A DNA stretch of 31,624 nt from JAHJRJ01 sp037443685 (GTDB lineage: Bacteria; Bacteroidota; Ignavibacteria; UBA10030; BY39): NCBI GenBank assembly GCA_037443685.1, contig JBBINX010000015.1:1-31624 (forward strand), given 5' to 3'. The notes under the pieces are model-generated. The model saw only the letters and a list, made by a program, of their open reading frames with translations, did no database searches and was not told the origin of the DNA. Within the stretch, counting starts at the first letter, position 1, and every line of letters starts with the position of its first letter. The translations under genes and the position numbers were made by a program. This document shows positions 24,058 through 31,624 of this stretch, piece by piece.

Positions 24058-25785
24058 ATGGAATCACCATCGATTGGTAGTTTTTTATTCGTTCTGCACA
24101 CTCACTTACCATACGTCATTACACACGGAAAATGGCCTCACGGTTCAGATTGGCTCAATGAAGCTGCTGCTGAAACTTACATCCCGATATTAAACATGCT
24201 TGGAGAATTGATCGACGAAGGGTATCATCCAAAACTCTCCATCGGTATAAGTCCCGTACTGGCTGAACAATTAGCCGACCCTGTATTTATGGAAGGTTTC
24301 GTTCATTACTTGGACGAAAAAATATCAGCGGCAAAAAAAGATATCAACTATTTTTATAAGAACGGAGAAGAGCAGCTAAATGCAACTGCAAAATTCTGGG
24401 CTGAGTGGTACACAGATCGTAAGAGTGATTTTGTCTCCAGATATAATCACAATTTAATTGCCGCTTTCAGAAAATTTTCAGACATCGGTGTACTTGATAT
24501 AATGACCTGTGCAGCAACACACGGTTATTTTCCATTGTTAAGTCAAGATTCGAGTATTAATGCGCAGGTTAAAATTGCTATCGAAACTCACGAACGGCAC
24601 TTCGGAGTTAAGCCGCGTGGTATCTGGCTGCCAGAATGTGCTTACCGTCCTCGTTACAAGTGGAAACCACCTGTAACAGTTCAAGGACTCGAGTTAGAAT
24701 ATGAACGTAAAGGTGTTGAAGAATTATTGTCTGAAAACGGTATCGAATATTTTATTATTGATTCTGCCATGCTCTTAGGCGGAAAACCGATTGGTCTTTA
24801 TTTAGATAGATTTGGTGGTCTCAAGCAACTCTGGGAACAGTACGAAAAGAGTGCTTCGATCCGACAAGAAGAATTCGAGAAATCGGTTTATGATCTATAT
24901 TTAGTTGATTCCCCACAGAGTAAACTATCGCCTTCGGTAGCAGTTTTCACGCGTGACCCCAAAACTGCTTTACAAGTTTGGAGTGGTGATTACGGATATC
25001 CGGGCGACGGACAATATTTAGAGTTTCATAAAAAACATCACTTAAGTGGACACAGATATTGGCGCGTAACCCACTCTGATGCCGACCTTGCGGACAAACT
25101 ACGGTATGAACCCGATAAAATTGAAGAACGTCTTGAATCGCATTCATCCCATTTTGTTGACCTCGTAAACAAATCTTTAATGGAATATTACAACACAACA
25201 AACACGCGTGGCAGTTTGACAGCTCCATTCGATACGGAACTATTCGGTCACTGGTGGTTTGAAGGTCCACGCTTTCTGAAAAAAGTATTAATTAAAATCG
25301 AGAAATCAAACTTAGTTAAACTCTCCTGCGCTTCCGATGAAATAGATGTCAAAAGACCATATAAAGTCATACAACTTCCGGAAGGTTCGTGGGGAGAAGG
25401 CGGGCATCATTTCATCTGGTTTAATGGCACTACTGAATGGACCTGGAAGAAGATTTATGAAGATGAGTTAATAATGCAAGAGGTGGCTGAAAAATATTCC
25501 GACACGGATGATGAGAAACTCCGTTTTCTTTTAACACAAGCCGCCCGTGAATTGTTAATACTGCAGGCTTCAGATTGGCAGTTTTTAATATCGACACAAT
25601 CAGCACGCCGCTATGCAGAAGAACGTTTCACAAATCATCACAGCGATTTTTTACGGTTAATAAATACAGCAAATACATACGCGAATAGCGGGCTATTATC
25701 TGAGCTCGATTGGGAATATGCAAGCGAATGCGTAGAACGTAATCTTTTATTCCCCGAAATTAATTTAAAATTCTGGAAAAAATAA
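24058..25785 (+). CDS. GH57 family 1,4-alpha-glucan branching enzyme
   Basis: This enzyme probably makes alpha-1,6 branches in glycogen. From the ATG at 24058 it has 575 residues, within the usual range for GH57/DUF1957 branching enzymes. LHTHLPYV near the start is motif 1. GIWLPECAYRP contains the nucleophile E193. FDTELFGHWWFEGP contains the acid/base D392. A helical C-terminal domain with WQFLISTQSARRYAEERF is characteristic of branching enzymes rather than amylases. An in-frame TTG at 24034 overlaps the DUF3467 stop and could be a coupled start; neither has a good Shine-Dalgarno. No other glycogen gene is in view. It converges on the SDR gene with an 8-bp gap and no visible terminator. 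Confidence 0.92.
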   Translation: MESPSIGSFLFVLHTHLPYVITHGKWPHGSDWLNEAAAETYIPILNMLGELIDEGYHPKLSIGISPVLAEQLADPVFMEGFVHYLDEKISAAKKDINYFYKNGEEQLNATAKFWAEWYTDRKSDFVSRYNHNLIAAFRKFSDIGVLDIMTCAATHGYFPLLSQDSSINAQVKIAIETHERHFGVKPRGIWLPECAYRPRYKWKPPVTVQGLELEYERKGVEELLSENGIEYFIIDSAMLLGGKPIGLYLDRFGGLKQLWEQYEKSASIRQEEFEKSVYDLYLVDSPQSKLSPSVAVFTRDPKTALQVWSGDYGYPGDGQYLEFHKKHHLSGHRYWRVTHSDADLADKLRYEPDKIEERLESHSSHFVDLVNKSLMEYYNTTNTRGSLTAPFDTELFGHWWFEGPRFLKKVLIKIEKSNLVKLSCASDEIDVKRPYKVIQLPEGSWGEGGHHFIWFNGTTEWTWKKIYEDELIMQEVAEKYSDTDDEKLRFLLTQAARELLILQASDWQFLISTQSARRYAEERFTNHHSDFLRLINTANTYANSGLLSELDWEYASECVERNLLFPEINLKFWKK

Positions 25786-25793
25786 GGAACGTA

Positions 25794-26774
25794 TTATTTT
25801 AACCACCCATTTTCTGTGTACCATTCAATAGTTTGCTTAATTCCATCTTCCAAGCTGATTTGCTGCCGAAATCCTAAATCTCGTTTTGCTTTCGAGACAT
25901 CGCAAGTCCAAGCGTCTGCTACCATATCCCGCCCTTTTTCCCAATTTAAAATATCAGATTTCCCTGTGAATGAAGAAAGTACACCCACCGCACCTGCGAA
26001 TAACCGCGTTACGGTTTCCGGAATTCTAATTTTTATTGCTTTCCGATTAAGGGTTCTCGAAATAACATCGCTTATCTCATCCCAAGTGTACGACGCTTCG
26101 CTACCAATAAAATAAATATTATTGTGAGCTTCTGATTTTTCTCCGGCGAGTATAATTCCTTCAACAGTGTCTTGCGAATGGAGGATATTAATATATTTTT
26201 TCTTAAACCCGACAAGAGGAATTATACCATTATTCACACTTTTAAAGAACGAAAAGGTTGCTGTGTCACGTGGTCCATATAATGCAGGCGGGCGCACAAT
26301 AGTATAAGGAAGTTTGTCTTTGTATCGAATTACTTCTAACTCTGCTCTCATTTTACTGATGCCGTATGTTGTGATCGGATGATATGGTGTTTCTTCGTTT
26401 ATTGGAGTGCCGTTCAAACTTGGGCCTACGGCGGTAAGACTGCTAACAAACACAAAGCGCTTCAAGTCGGATACAGTTTTTGCTGCATTTAATAAATTTC
26501 GAGTTGTAAATTGATTTCCGAGATAATATCCATTTTTCGTTTTAGAAGAGGTAACACCGGCAACGTGATAAATATACTCAACATCTTTAACTGCTGAAAG
26601 TATGGCTTTTTCATCAAAGAGGTCACCCGCTACGAATTCGACGGGAAGATTTTTAATCCACTTCAAATCTGCTGTTTTTCGAATAAGGCACCGTACTTTA
26701 TGACCTTTTCGGACAAGACTTTCCGTTAAATGACTTCCTAAAAACCCTGTTGCACCAGTAACTAAAATTTTCAT
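25794..26774 (-). CDS. Extended SDR (NAD-dependent epimerase/reductase), candidate ceramide reductase
   Basis: This 326-residue Rossmann protein has GATGFLG (7-13) for NAD(P) binding, VAGVTS, a serine at 111-112 and the catalytic Y137-x3-K141 (YGISK), so it should be active. It resembles dihydroflavonol-reductase-like extended SDRs. By sequence alone it could act on sugars, steroids or ketones. Its position, divergent from a serine palmitoyltransferase-like gene and a YghO-like acyltransferase, matches the gene set of bacterial ceramide synthesis, where an SDR of this type (CerR in Caulobacter) reduces the 3-keto group. That role is inferred. The ATG at 26774 has no Shine-Dalgarno. Its promoter overlaps that of the divergent operon. 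Confidence 0.85.
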   Translation of the reverse strand: MKILVTGATGFLGSHLTESLVRKGHKVRCLIRKTADLKWIKNLPVEFVAGDLFDEKAILSAVKDVEYIYHVAGVTSSKTKNGYYLGNQFTTRNLLNAAKTVSDLKRFVFVSSLTAVGPSLNGTPINEETPYHPITTYGISKMRAELEVIRYKDKLPYTIVRPPALYGPRDTATFSFFKSVNNGIIPLVGFKKKYINILHSQDTVEGIILAGEKSEAHNNIYFIGSEASYTWDEISDVISRTLNRKAIKIRIPETVTRLFAGAVGVLSSFTGKSDILNWEKGRDMVADAWTCDVSKAKRDLGFRQQISLEDGIKQTIEWYTENGWLK

Positions 26775-26786
26775 TATGTGTAATAA

Positions 26787-26825
26787 TTGACTTTGATTGA
26801 CTTTTAAATTTCAATCAAGTATATT
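26787..26825 (+). promoter_or_regulatory. promoter of the oxoamine synthase operon with repeat elements
   Basis: TTGACT (26797-26802), 17 bp and TATATT (26820-26825) predict a start near 26832. The box TTGACTTT occurs twice at a 10-bp period (26787-26794, 26797-26804). A perfect inverted repeat TTGATTGA (26793-26800)/TCAATCAA (26811-26818) covers the -35 and spacer, so an operator is likely. Confidence 0.65.
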
Positions 26826-26846
26826 AAAAACAAAATTTATATACAA
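26818..26846 (-). promoter_or_regulatory. divergent promoter of the SDR gene
   Basis: On the reverse strand TTGTAT (26846..26841), 17 bp and TATACT (26823..26818) predict a start near 26811. Its -10 shares four bases with the -10 of the opposite promoter, so the two cannot be occupied at once. Confidence 0.55.
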
Positions 26847-26878
26847 ATCTATATTAGTGAATGTTATAGGAGAAGAAG

Positions 26879-28246
26879 ATGTCACTCAGAGTCCCTGAAA
26901 GGTCATCCCTTTCAAATTGGCGAAAGAACATGACCGACTGGGCAGTTTCTTTCAAAGGTGTGTTCAATTGGAGAAATAAAGAGGATATATCCCCGCACAA
27001 AGAAACGGAAGAATCGGTCCCAATACGTAAAAAAGAAGCAATACAAAAGCCAATTGACTTGTTTGAAAAGTGTTACAACTTTACGAGAGCTGATGATGTA
27101 AAAGCCGCGGGTCTGTATCCATACTTCAGAGCTATCGAAGAAAACGAAGGACCTGTCGTTCAGATAGAAGGTAGGAAAATTATCATGGCTGGATCGAACA
27201 ACTATCTGGGTTTGACAGCACATCCCAAGGTAAAAGAAGCCGCTATCAAAGCAGTTGAAAAATATGGGACAGGATGTTCGGGTTCAAGATATTTAACAGG
27301 TACGTTAGATTTGCATAATGAATTCGAAAATCGTATGGCAAAATTCATGGGCAAGGAAGCTTGTTTACTTTTTAGTACAGGTTATCAAACAGCTCAAGGT
27401 GTTCTACCGACACTTGTTCAGCGGGGAGAATACATAGTTACAGATAAAGATAATCACGCGAGTATTGTTGCGGGTGTGGTTATGGCTAAAGGTATGTTCG
27501 CCGATTTTGTTCGCTACAAGCATAATGATATGAGCGATTTGGAAAGAGTAATAAAACGTCTTCCACTCGAAGCTGGAAAACTGATAGTTACAGACGGCGT
27601 ATTCAGCACGTCGGGTAACATTGTTGACTTACCTAACCTCGTTACGATAGCCAAAAAATATAATGCACGAATATTAGTAGATGATGCTCATTCAGTGGGT
27701 GTAATTGGTAAAGGCGGACGCGGAACCGCAAGTTATTTCAATTTAACCGATGAGGTCGATTTAACTTTTGGAACTTTCAGTAAAACATTTGCATCACTTG
27801 GCGGATTTGTTGTTGGAGGTGAAAGAATTATTAACTATCTAAAGCATCATTCTTCAGCGTTAATTTTCAGTGCTAGCCCAACGCCCGCATCAGTTGCGGC
27901 GGCAATAGCAGCTCTTGAAATTTTAGAAGCAGAACCAGAGCGTATTGACCGGCTTATTGCAAACGCAGATTATATGAGAAAAGGTTTTAAGAAAGCCGGC
28001 TTCAAAATAATTGACGGTAAAACAGCTATAATACCTGTAATTATAGGCGATGATATGCTCGCCTTTCAGTTATGGAAAGAGTTATTCGATAATGGCGTTT
28101 TTGTAAATACCTTCATCAGTCCTGGTGTACCTCCGGGTTTACAGATGATGCGCACAAGCTACATGGCAACACACGAAAAGGAACACCTAGATCAAATTTT
28201 AGACACTTTTATAAAAGCTGGTAAAAAATTAGAGCTTATTGCATGA
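26879..28246 (+). CDS. Alpha-oxoamine synthase, serine palmitoyltransferase-like
   Basis: This PLP enzyme of 455 residues condenses an amino acid with an acyl-CoA or acyl-ACP. Conserved points are GSNNYLGL (105-112), the GTGCSGSRYLTGT segment (130-142), the PLP-stacking H193 (DNHAS), D268 and H271 (DDAHSVG) and the PLP lysine K302 (TFSKTFASLGG). GLYPYFRAIEENEG and SRYLTGTLDLH are closest in style to Bacteroidota serine palmitoyltransferases, but KBL, BioF and HemA-like relatives share the fold. About 60 polar, Trp- and Lys-containing residues precede the usual start. AGGAG lies six bases before the ATG. The downstream gene overlaps by ATGA. The sphingolipid role is inferred from family and neighbours. 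Confidence 0.88.
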   Translation: MSLRVPERSSLSNWRKNMTDWAVSFKGVFNWRNKEDISPHKETEESVPIRKKEAIQKPIDLFEKCYNFTRADDVKAAGLYPYFRAIEENEGPVVQIEGRKIIMAGSNNYLGLTAHPKVKEAAIKAVEKYGTGCSGSRYLTGTLDLHNEFENRMAKFMGKEACLLFSTGYQTAQGVLPTLVQRGEYIVTDKDNHASIVAGVVMAKGMFADFVRYKHNDMSDLERVIKRLPLEAGKLIVTDGVFSTSGNIVDLPNLVTIAKKYNARILVDDAHSVGVIGKGGRGTASYFNLTDEVDLTFGTFSKTFASLGGFVVGGERIINYLKHHSSALIFSASPTPASVAAAIAALEILEAEPERIDRLIANADYMRKGFKKAGFKIIDGKTAIIPVIIGDDMLAFQLWKELFDNGVFVNTFISPGVPPGLQMMRTSYMATHEKEHLDQILDTFIKAGKKLELIA

Positions 28247-29361
28247 ACAAAATAGTAGTGGCGTCAGTAATCGGTAAAAAAGAATTGATGAGGTTTATCA
28301 AATTTCAGTGGAAAATATATAAAGATAATCCTTACTGGGTTCCACCACTACTATTAGACCGTAAGAAATTATTAGACAAAGAGAAGAACCCTTTTTATAA
28401 ACATTCGGAAGCAGAATTTTTCCTCGCAAGTAGAGGTGGTGAGATTGTAGGCCGTATCGGAGCAATAATCAATCATAATCACAACAAAGAACATAACGAA
28501 AACATCGGGTTCTTCGGTTTTTTTGAATGTATTAACGACCAATCGGTCGCTAATGAGTTATTCGATACAGTAAAGAGTTGGATGCGTAAACGCGGTGTTA
28601 CTGCGGTGAGAGGTCCAGCCAATCCCTCAGTCAATGACGAATATGGTTTATTAATCGACGGATTCGATAAAGAACCTGTAATCCTTATGCCGTATAATCC
28701 GATGTATTATGCAAATTTAATTGAAAGCGCAGGGTTCGAGAAGGCAAAAGATTTATACGCATATTTTTTAAGTCAAGATCTCGTCTATACCGATAAACTC
28801 GAACGTATTGCCCAGATGGTGAAGGAGCGTGAGGACTTAACATTCCGTTCGATTAATATGAAAAAATTCTACGAAGAACTGGATAGCATAAAAAAGATAT
28901 ACAATGGAGCATGGCAGTATAATTGGGGGGCAGTACCTATGACCGACGAAGAATTTGAGAATTTAGCAAAAGACTTAAAACCTGTGGTTGTGCCAGAACT
29001 TGTCATCATAGCGGAAGTAAAAGGTGAGCCGATCGGTTTTGCTCTTTCTTTACCGAACCTGAATAGCATATTAAAATATAATAAGAAGGGAAGATTGATC
29101 CCGGGTTTAATTCGTCTCCTACTACAAAAGAATAAAATAGACGGTGTAAGAGTTATAGTCCTTGGTGTTTTAAAAGAATATCAAAAAACCGGTGCGGCGA
29201 GTGTACTGTTTCTCGAAACAGCAAGAAGGGCAAAAAAATTAGGCTATAAATGGGGTGAAGCATCTTGGGTTCTGGAGGATAATGTTATGATGAATAGGAG
29301 CGCTGAAATACTTAAAGGTACGCGTGATAAAACATACAGAATTTATCAATACAATTTATAA
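28243..29361 (+). CDS. YghO-like GNAT-fold acyltransferase, candidate bacterial ceramide synthase
   Basis: This 372-residue protein has two GNAT-like halves. The first contains FFLASRGGEIVGRIGAIIN (about 60-78) and the family segment RGPANPSVNDEYGLLIDGF. The second has a strand EPIGFALSLPN (about 261) and then RVIVLGVLKEYQKTGAASVL (about 301-320), the acyl-CoA pyrophosphate-binding region. There is no signal peptide or membrane helix. The family is usually annotated YghO or hypothetical N-acetyltransferase. A GNAT-type enzyme does the N-acylation in the Caulobacter ceramide pathway, and here the gene overlaps the oxoamine synthase by four bases (ATGA). N-acylation of a sphingoid base is therefore a good but unproven assignment. 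No Shine-Dalgarno is seen; translation is probably coupled. Confidence 0.8.
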   Translation: MNKIVVASVIGKKELMRFIKFQWKIYKDNPYWVPPLLLDRKKLLDKEKNPFYKHSEAEFFLASRGGEIVGRIGAIINHNHNKEHNENIGFFGFFECINDQSVANELFDTVKSWMRKRGVTAVRGPANPSVNDEYGLLIDGFDKEPVILMPYNPMYYANLIESAGFEKAKDLYAYFLSQDLVYTDKLERIAQMVKEREDLTFRSINMKKFYEELDSIKKIYNGAWQYNWGAVPMTDEEFENLAKDLKPVVVPELVIIAEVKGEPIGFALSLPNLNSILKYNKKGRLIPGLIRLLLQKNKIDGVRVIVLGVLKEYQKTGAASVLFLETARRAKKLGYKWGEASWVLEDNVMMNRSAEILKGTRDKTYRIYQYNL

Positions 29362-29479
29362 AATATCAATACCTGCAAGTTGCACCCCTTAATTAGGGAA
29401 ATAGGTTTTTCTGAACTTTGCCTGTGTTCTTTTTCTATCTAAATAAAAATTTTTATACTAAAAAATAGAAGGAAATATT

Positions 29480-30397
29480 GTGCCTATTAAGAAATCAAAA
29501 ACAATTTGGATGAATGGAAAATTCATAGATTGGGATGAAGCTCAAATACACGTACTGTCCCATGTAGTTCATTACGGATCGAGCTGGTTCGAAGGAATCA
29601 GGTGTTATGAAACAAAAAAGGGGTCGGCGATATTTCAACTGCGTCCACATATAGAACGTCTTTATGATTCGACCAAAATCTATCACACACAAATACCATA
29701 CTCTATTGACGAATTAGAGAATGCCATCCTAAAATTGATCAAATCTAATGAGTTAAAATCTTGCTACATTCGTCCAGTAGTTTATCGAGGTTACGGCGAG
29801 ATGGGGTTGAATCCGCTAAAAAATCCCGTCGAAGTCTCCATAGCTGTATGGGAGTGGAGCGCATACTTAGGGGACGATTCGATAAACAAAGGTATTGAAG
29901 CTTGTATTTCATCATGGCAGCGACTTGCGCCGAATACAATCCCTACAATGTCGAAAGCTGGCGGTAACTATCTAAGTTCCCAATTAATTAAAATAGAAGC
30001 CCTAGAAAACGGTTTTGCTGAAGGTATTGCTCTGGATGCCTATGGTAACGTCAGTGAAGGAAGCGGCGAAAATATTTTCATAGTAAAAAACGGATTAGTG
30101 TATACTCCACCAATTGCCGATGCAATTTTGCCGGGGATTACACGAGCTGCGGCAATTCAGTTATTAAAAGACGAGGGTATAAATGTAATTGAAATAACCA
30201 TACCGCGAGAATTTTTGATGATTGCTAACGAAGTGTTTATGACAGGGACAGCCGCCGAAATCACGCCCGTATGCTGGATTAATCATCAACCAGTAGATTC
30301 CGGGAAACCCGGAAAAATTACTCATCTTATCCAAGAGAAGTTTTATGATATCGTCCGAAATGGTAACGACAAGTTTGGGTGGTTGACGTTCGTTTAA
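29480..30397 (+). CDS. ilvE: Branched-chain amino acid aminotransferase
   Basis: This class IV PLP aminotransferase of 305 residues interconverts leucine, isoleucine and valine with their keto acids. WFEGIRCYET (36-45), YIRPVVYRGYGEMGLNP (96-112), the PLP lysine K159 (MSKAGGNYLSS), EGSGENIFIV, TPPIADAILPGITR and EVFMTGTAAEITPV follow the IlvE order. Its starting codon is GTG at 29480 with a strong AGAAGGA six bases before it. A 118-bp gap with no clear terminator separates it from the acyltransferase gene. No confident promoter is seen there (a weak TTTTCT, 17 bp, TATACT ends just before the Shine-Dalgarno). A strong terminator follows the stop. Confidence 0.95.
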   Translation: MPIKKSKTIWMNGKFIDWDEAQIHVLSHVVHYGSSWFEGIRCYETKKGSAIFQLRPHIERLYDSTKIYHTQIPYSIDELENAILKLIKSNELKSCYIRPVVYRGYGEMGLNPLKNPVEVSIAVWEWSAYLGDDSINKGIEACISSWQRLAPNTIPTMSKAGGNYLSSQLIKIEALENGFAEGIALDAYGNVSEGSGENIFIVKNGLVYTPPIADAILPGITRAAAIQLLKDEGINVIEITIPREFLMIANEVFMTGTAAEITPVCWINHQPVDSGKPGKITHLIQEKFYDIVRNGNDKFGWLTFV

Positions 30398-30414
30398 GTG
30401 ATTCACGAATTAAC

Positions 30415-30456
30415 AAAAAAAAGCCGGTTCAAATTTTAGAATCGGCTTTTTATTTT
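30415..30456 (+). terminator. Rho-independent terminator after ilvE
   Basis: A 12-bp stem AAAAGCCGGTTC/GAATCGGCTTTT (one G-T pair) with an 8-nt loop ends in TTTTTATTTT, 21 bp past the ilvE stop. Its right arm GAATCGGCTTTTT also occurs in the terminator at 2414-2450. Confidence 0.9.
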
Positions 30457-30478
30457 ACGCTGCTGCATCAACTTTTTC

Positions 30479-30507
30479 TTGCATCTTAAAAACATTTTCC
30501 CTAATTT
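30479..30507 (+). promoter_or_regulatory. candidate promoter for the CPA2 antiporter
   Basis: TTGCAT (30479-30484), 17 bp and TAATTT (30502-30507) predict a start near 30514 and a leader of about 20 nt with no clear Shine-Dalgarno. Confidence 0.45.
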
Positions 30508-30534
30508 TTGACTGGACAATTCTCCAATAATAAT

Positions 30535-31624
30535 ATGCCAGAATTTAATATACTCAGCGAACTTGTTCTGCTGCTTGCAGTAATAATAGTTGTAATTTCT
30601 ATCTTTAGAAAAGTGAATATTCCGCCACTTGTCGGTTTCTTAATCGGTGGACTAATCATCGGTCCCTATGGAATTAAACTAATCAAGAATATCGACGCAG
30701 TAAACGTTCTTGCTGAAGTCGGTGTTGTGCTTTTACTATTTACAATCGGTCTCGAATTTTCCCTCACACGCTTAAAGCGGATTAAGAAAATTGTTTTAAT
30801 AGGCGGCGGTTTACAAGTTCTCTTAACTATTTTCCTGGTAACATTTTTACAAATATTGATGGGGTTGGAGTTTAGGCAATCACTATTCGTGGGCTTTTTA
30901 GTCTCACTCAGCAGCACCGCAATTGTAATGAAACTGCTAACCGACAGAGCAGAAACCGACACGCCTCACGGAAAAATATCGCTCGGCATATTGTTGTTTC
31001 AAGATTTGTGCATCGTTCCAATGATGCTACTCGTTCCGGTTCTTTCTGTTGCGAGCGGAACTACCATTCTCAATGTTATATTGAATTTTATAATCTCACT
31101 CGCTGGTATAGGTGTTATAATCGTAGCTGCTATCTACCTGATGCCAAAATTGGTCGAGTTTTTAGTCATTACTAAAAGTCGAGAACTGTTTGTAATCGGT
31201 GTTGTGTTTTTGAGTTTAGGAACCGCGCTCGTTACTTCGTATGTTGGACTATCGCTTGCGTTGGGAGCGTTCATTGCCGGCTTAATTTTATCTGAATCCG
31301 AATACTCTCACGAAATTGTAGGCGCTGCTTTACCGTTCAGAGATGCACTGAGTAGTTTGTTTTTCATTTCAATCGGGATGCTGGTAAACGTTAATTTACT
31401 TTTTGAAAAATCTGTTCTATTAATACCTGTGTCCGCAGCAATTATTTCAATCAAATTTATTATTGCGGCTTTTGTGGTTTTGTTTCTTTCGTTCCCGGCA
31501 AGAACTGCAATCATTGTCGGACTTTCGTTGTCGCAAATCGGGGAGTTCTCATTCATACTTGCTCTTGCTGGAATTTCATCAGGATTATTGAGTAACGAAA
31601 TATATCAAATGTTTTTAGGCGCAT
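30535..31624 (+). CDS. CPA2 family monovalent cation:proton antiporter (KefB-like), cut by window end
   Basis: The frame from the ATG at 30535 is open to the end of the window (363 residues) and continues beyond it. It encodes successive membrane helices of the CPA2 fold: LVGFLIGGLIIGPYGI, GVVLLLFTIGLEFSLTRLKRI, SLSSTAIVMKLL, LLFQDLCIVPMMLL with the conserved D157, GLSLALGAFIAGLILSES, and the hallmark SSLFFISIGMLVN. Such proteins exchange potassium or sodium for protons in the inner membrane. Any regulatory TrkA-N or TrkA-C domain would lie past the window, so Kef-type gating cannot be judged. It follows the ilvE terminator and appears to have its own promoter. Confidence 0.93.
   Translation, partial: MPEFNILSELVLLLAVIIVVISIFRKVNIPPLVGFLIGGLIIGPYGIKLIKNIDAVNVLAEVGVVLLLFTIGLEFSLTRLKRIKKIVLIGGGLQVLLTIFLVTFLQILMGLEFRQSLFVGFLVSLSSTAIVMKLLTDRAETDTPHGKISLGILLFQDLCIVPMMLLVPVLSVASGTTILNVILNFIISLAGIGVIIVAAIYLMPKLVEFLVITKSRELFVIGVVFLSLGTALVTSYVGLSLALGAFIAGLILSESEYSHEIVGAALPFRDALSSLFFISIGMLVNVNLLFEKSVLLIPVSAAIISIKFIIAAFVVLFLSFPARTAIIVGLSLSQIGEFSFILALAGISSGLLSNEIYQMFLGA

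Noticed and set aside
29362..29479. Terminator after the acyltransferase gene
   Set aside because: CCCT/AGGG with a TAATT loop is only four base pairs and is not followed directly by a T run.
1..31624. CRISPR arrays, tRNA or rRNA genes, insertion sequences
   Set aside because: No spaced direct repeats, cloverleaf-like segments, rRNA sequence or transposase frame were found on reading the intergenic regions.

Overview
The window comes from an AT-rich diderm bacterium, most likely of the Ignavibacteria/Kryptonia branch of the Bacteroidota-Chlorobi superphylum. Three things suggest this. A secreted beta-propeller protein ends in a type A Por/T9SS sorting domain (YPNPFNP ... GVYYYKL). There are Kdo/heptose lipopolysaccharide genes. 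Many starts carry a Shine-Dalgarno of the AAGGA/AGGAG kind, together with TTG-N20-TATnTT promoters, which is less typical of Bacteroides proper. The placement is an inference from protein style, not from a marker tree.

Layout. 1-286: start of an OPT-family transporter (-). 386-2304: the hslV-hslU protease operon (-). 2478-5340: an unrecognised three-gene operon (-): a SHOCT-like-tailed protein, a zinc-ribbon protein and a VOC protein. 5484-6815: type I glutamine synthetase (-). 6948-9716: a pair of secreted M16 peptidase-like proteins, one with the zinc site and one without (+). 9881-12463: an 860-residue Asp-box propeller protein exported by T9SS (+). 12464-13784: a GC-rich hairpin, a small outer-membrane barrel gene (-), a decayed T9SS sorting-domain remnant, and the long leader of a cold-shock gene. 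13785-15280: csp (+) facing an HI0933-type flavoprotein (-). 15322-16503: anmK (+). 16595-20125: heptosyltransferase-like, waaA and larC (+). 20178-22259: aconitase (-). 22485-25785: TPR protein, DUF3467 protein and GH57 branching enzyme (+). 25794-29361: a divergent locus of an SDR reductase (-), a serine palmitoyltransferase-like enzyme and a YghO-like acyltransferase (+). 29480-30397: branched-chain aminotransferase. 30535-end: CPA2 cation/proton antiporter, cut by the window edge.

Most of the window is housekeeping: proteolysis, nitrogen assimilation, the TCA cycle, cell-wall recycling, LPS core, glycogen and amino acids. The most interesting part is 25794-29361. It holds the three enzyme classes of the bacterial ceramide route (oxoamine synthase, N-acyltransferase, NAD-dependent reductase) around one compact divergent promoter, with a perfect 8+8 bp inverted repeat and a 10-bp-period direct repeat. 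Other points of interest are near-leaderless promoters at anmK and the LPS operon, a roughly 205-nt cold-shock leader with stem-loops, a terminator hairpin inside an opposing coding region, and the orphan zinc-ribbon/SHOCT operon. No CRISPR array, tRNA, rRNA or intact insertion sequence was seen.
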